NCBI GenBank assembly: GCA_007124395.1
Contig: SLFF01000147.1
Span: 1 to 8,049 of the forward strand
Length of the DNA: 8,049 nucleotides
Direction: 5' to 3'
DNA from: Thermomicrobiaceae bacterium
GTDB lineage: Bacteria; Chloroflexota; Chloroflexia; Thermomicrobiales; Thermomicrobiaceae
Of this stretch, positions 6,529-8,049 are shown in pieces. The notes beneath the pieces are model-generated. The model was given only the letters and a program-made list of their open reading frames with translations. It was not told where the DNA came from and made no database searches. The first letter of the stretch is position 1; each line of letters begins with the position of its first letter. A program made the position numbers and the translations under genes.

Positions 6529-7567
6529 GATCTGTGTCAGACGGCGACATTGCAGTTCTCCCGCCGTAATTCGATTGATAGTACTCCTCGAATGATGCAT
6601 CTCGTACAGCTCGCCACCAGTCGCTGTTCTCCCGATACCAGTCAACGGTCTGCTTGATTCCCTCATCAAATGTCCAGGAAGGTTCCCAACCCAGCGATCG
6701 GAGTTTGTCTGAGGACAGCGCATACCGCCGATCATGCCCGGGGCGATCTGTCACATGCTCGATCAAATCATCGCTCGCACCGAGCAGATCGACGACGGCG
6801 CGCGCAACACTGATGTTGGTGCGTTCGTCATCTGACCCCGCGTTATAGATCTCCCCCGACTTACCATGAAGTAATGCGGTGTGAATCGCGCGAGCGTGGT
6901 CATCAGCGTGAATCCAGTGCCGCACCTGCAAGCCATCGCCATAGACCGGGATCGTTCTTCCCTCAATCACATTGGTAATCATCAGTGGGATGAACTTCTC
7001 AGGGTACTGGTACGGCCCATACGTGTTGGACCCTCTGGTGATCACGACATCTACCCCGTGGCTCTCCGCATAAGCTATCGCCATCATCTCGGCACCCGCC
7101 TTACTGGCAGAGTAAGGATTTCGCGGATGGATCAGATCAGTCTCAACCGACTGCCCAGACAGCACCGCGCCGTAGACTTCGTCGGTGCTAACCTGTACGA
7201 AACGTACCTCATAGTGCTGTCGAACTGCCTCCAGTAGGACCCAAGTACCATGAACGTTCGTGTGGATGAAGCTGGCCGGATCGATGAGTGATCGATCAAC
7301 GTGGGTCTCAGCAGCAAAATTCACCACCGCATCGCAGCCCTCGAGTGCCCGGTTCACAGCAGATACGTCGCAGATATCTCCCTCGACAATGGTGACGCGG
7401 GGATCATCGGCAATATCCACAAGCGTAAGCTTGCTCCCCGAATATGTGAATTTATCGAGAATTACTAGCTCGCAACTTGTAAGTGAACGCAAGATCATGC
7501 GGGCATAGTTACTCCCAATGAATCCAGCCCCACCAGTTACCAGGATCCGCGGATTATCGCTTTTCAC
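6521..7567 (-). CDS. rfbB: dTDP-glucose 4,6-dehydratase
   Basis: Converts dTDP-glucose to dTDP-4-keto-6-deoxyglucose, the committed step toward dTDP-L-rhamnose and other deoxysugars for surface polysaccharides. 348 residues, normal for the family. It is an extended SDR: the NAD-binding GGAGFIGS is at 12-19, FAAETHVDRS at 84-93, the active-site Thr128-Asp129-Glu130 in STDEVYG, and the Tyr152-xxx-Lys156 pair in YSASK. The family-specific SNTYGPYQYPEKFIPLMI, YNAGS and DRPGHDRRYA are also present. The usual RDW motif reads RHW here, a small deviation. The start is GTG at 7567 with GAGAGG about 11 nt upstream. No rfbA, rfbC or rfbD is in the window. Instead the gene heads a run with a phosphatase and a P-loop protein, so the rest of the sugar pathway must be elsewhere. 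Confidence 0.95.
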   Translation of the reverse strand: MKSDNPRILVTGGAGFIGSNYARMILRSLTSCELVILDKFTYSGSKLTLVDIADDPRVTIVEGDICDVSAVNRALEGCDAVVNFAAETHVDRSLIDPASFIHTNVHGTWVLLEAVRQHYEVRFVQVSTDEVYGAVLSGQSVETDLIHPRNPYSASKAGAEMMAIAYAESHGVDVVITRGSNTYGPYQYPEKFIPLMITNVIEGRTIPVYGDGLQVRHWIHADDHARAIHTALLHGKSGEIYNAGSDDERTNISVARAVVDLLGASDDLIEHVTDRPGHDRRYALSSDKLRSLGWEPSWTFDEGIKQTVDWYRENSDWWRAVRDASFEEYYQSNYGGRTAMSPSDTDQE

Positions 7568-7689
7568 AATAGTACGTACCTCTCGAGCGTTGACCGTTCA
7601 GTGACACGTCGAAATTCGATGCCGCCGCTTTGCAAGCTCAAGTGTATTACGTGTGTACCGGATTCGGTTGCCCTGACTGTCCTGTAACC

Positions 7690-7726
7690 CGAAGGTACCA
7701 TGAGTCGATATTTTTGTACCTCTTCG
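7690..7726. repeat. Imperfect inverted repeat / hairpin upstream of rfbB
   Basis: CGAAGGTAC (7690-7698) pairs with GTACCTCTTCG (7716-7726): nine base pairs with a 2-nt bulge on the right arm and a 17-nt loop. On the minus strand it could lie in the rfbB 5' leader. There is no adjacent U-run, so it is not a terminator. Its function is unknown. Confidence 0.4.
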
Positions 7727-7760
7727 CAGTGACTATAGTACTTATTAGCTACCCCATGGC

Positions 7761-7774
7761 TCTTGATATCAAGA
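7761..7774. promoter_or_regulatory. 14-bp perfect palindrome, possible operator
   Basis: TCTTGATATCAAGA is an exact palindrome with no spacer, the form typical of a binding site for a dimeric helix-turn-helix regulator. It lies between the divergent rfbB and tiny-ORF starts, 194 bp from the former and 147 bp from the latter. The regulator is not in the window. Confidence 0.4.
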
Positions 7775-7783
7775 CCGCCAGAG

Positions 7784-7801
7784 CTTAGTCTTAGGCTTAG
7801 C
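7784..7801. repeat. Three tandem CTTAG-N hexamers
   Basis: CTTAGT, CTTAGG and CTTAGC follow each other exactly. They lie 10 bp to the right of the 14-bp palindrome. This could be a small iteron-like site or chance in a low-complexity stretch. Confidence 0.4.
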
Positions 7802-7847
7802 AAAGGAACGGCGAGCGAAACGCAAACTACCAAATCGTGTTACCGCC

Positions 7848-7877
7848 TTGCCGCAGTTCAGGAAAACATCGCATATA
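7848..7877 (+). promoter_or_regulatory. Weak candidate promoter for the tiny ORFs
   Basis: TTGCCG (7848-7853), an 18-nt spacer and CATATA (7872-7877) resemble a sigma-70 promoter and would give a leader of about 35 nt before the ATG at 7921. Both boxes are imperfect, so this is a suggestion only. Confidence 0.25.
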
Positions 7878-7920
7878 TCGTAGATTGCATGATAGGGCAC
7901 AGGCAGAAGGGACCAACACC

Positions 7921-7950
7921 ATGAAATGGAAGAACTGGAAGTGGCGCTAG
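7921..7950 (+). CDS. Candidate nine-residue Trp/Lys-rich peptide ORF (copy 1)
   Basis: ATG at 7921, stop TAG at 7948-7950. The product would be MKWKNWKWR, with Trp at positions 3, 6 and 8 and basic residues at 2, 4, 7 and 9. An SD-like AAGGGA (7908-7912 core) lies about 9 nt upstream, good spacing. The case for a real ORF is that the SD, the start codon and the first six codons recur 110 bp downstream. Possible roles are a leader peptide for Trp-responsive attenuation, a minimal precursor of a modified peptide, or a short cationic membrane-active or signalling peptide. None can be chosen from the sequence. I do not recognise a known family. Confidence 0.5.
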   Translation: MKWKNWKWR

Positions 7951-8030
7951 GCTCGTCAGCACATCTCAGCTCAGCATCCTGAACCGACTCGATCAATTGA
8001 CGCTGAACCAGGCAGAAAGGACTGACCACC

Positions 8031-8049
8031 ATGAAATCGAAGAACTGGA
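8031..8049 (+). CDS. Second copy of the tiny ORF, truncated by window end
   Basis: ATG at 8031 begins MKSKNW and is cut after 19 bases. AAAGGA is about 9 nt upstream. Relative to copy 1 only one base differs in the visible coding part (G to C), changing Trp3 to Ser. Whether it stops after nine codons as copy 1 does, or opens into a longer protein, lies outside the window and decides how copy 1 should be read. Confidence 0.5.

Larger units (their letters stand above)
7568..7900. other. Non-coding region between rfbB and the tiny-ORF array
   Basis: About 330 bp upstream of rfbB, visibly more AT-rich than the neighbouring genes. I see no convincing gene. The open frames crossing it on the minus strand (7564-7833 and 7769-8032) show no recognisable domain. 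It should hold the promoter of rfbB (leftward) and probably that of the tiny ORFs (rightward). It contains an imperfect hairpin (7690-7726), a 14-bp palindrome (7761-7774) and a triplicated hexamer (7784-7801). Confidence 0.7.
7901..8049 (+). repeat. Tandem duplication of an SD-plus-tiny-ORF cassette (period about 110 bp)
   Basis: Unit 1 (7901-7939) and unit 2 (8010-8049) align with one 1-nt gap. The upstream 20 versus 21 nt share 17 positions, and the first 19 coding bases share 18. The shared block starts AGGCAGAA, includes the purine-rich SD and an ACC just before ATG, and runs into ATGAAAT-GAAGAACTGGA. The about 70 bp between the units show no clear similarity to the DNA before unit 1. 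Unit 2 is cut by the window edge, so the array may continue. Confidence 0.8.

Noticed and set aside
7564..7833. 89-codon minus-strand frame upstream of rfbB
   Set aside because: Its N-terminus is not a convincing signal peptide, it has no domain, and it overlaps the rfbB start out of frame. The region looks intergenic.
7568..7900. T-box or other known riboswitch in the rfbB upstream region
   Set aside because: No T-box core or other riboswitch consensus could be found on either strand by eye.
7889..7924. 11-codon ORF overlapping the copy 1 ATG as ATGA
   Set aside because: No SD, and no equivalent ORF precedes copy 2, so it is probably chance.
7769..8032. 87-codon minus-strand frame across the tiny-ORF array
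   Set aside because: It reads the two repeat units in different frames (FCLVQ in one, WSLLPV in the other), so the repeat is not preserved as protein on that strand.

Overview
The window looks like chromosomal DNA from a Chloroflexota bacterium, most likely near the Thermomicrobia/Sphaerobacter group. This is inferred from protein style, not from a marker gene. The clearest pointer is the surface protein at 4122-5435, whose C-terminal half carries FWxxNGG...FGYPIS...QYFERA repeats of a kind common in Chloroflexota secreted proteins. GTG starts, short Shine-Dalgarno (SD) sites and two candidate leaderless starts also fit a moderately GC-rich bacterium. No rRNA, tRNA, CRISPR array, transposase or integrase is visible.

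Left block (minus strand, 3943 down to 1): a tight run in the order lipoprotein solute-binding protein, tandem GNAT acetyltransferase, chorismate synthase (aroC), then the first 44 codons of a class I SAM-dependent methyltransferase cut by the window edge. The junctions are a TGATG overlap, a 36-bp gap and a zero-bp gap (TAG directly followed by ATG), so one operon is likely. aroC supplies chorismate for aromatic amino acids. The other three genes have no obvious shared pathway with it.

Middle: a 178-bp divergent promoter region (3944-4121) separates that operon from a plus-strand gene for a membrane-anchored protein with two Ig-like domains and two LGFP-like repeats. A 25-codon ORF (4048-4125) lies just ahead and overlaps it as ATGA. 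On both sides a -10-like box sits 6-7 nt from an ATG, suggesting leaderless transcripts.

Right block (minus strand, 7567 down to 5414): rfbB (dTDP-glucose 4,6-dehydratase), a stand-alone SpoIIE/PP2C-type phosphatase and a small P-loop NTPase, with 5-bp and 16-bp gaps. The P-loop gene converges on the surface-protein gene, and their ends overlap by 22 bp.

Right end (7568-8049): about 350 bp of non-coding DNA holding a 14-bp perfect palindrome, an imperfect hairpin and a triplicated hexamer, followed by the most unusual feature of the window. Two near-identical cassettes about 110 bp apart each contain an SD site and the start of a tiny ORF. The first encodes the complete nine-residue peptide MKWKNWKWR. 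The second begins MKSKNW and runs off the window. This looks like the beginning of a tandem array of very small Trp/Lys-rich peptide genes or leader ORFs. I do not recognise it as a described family.
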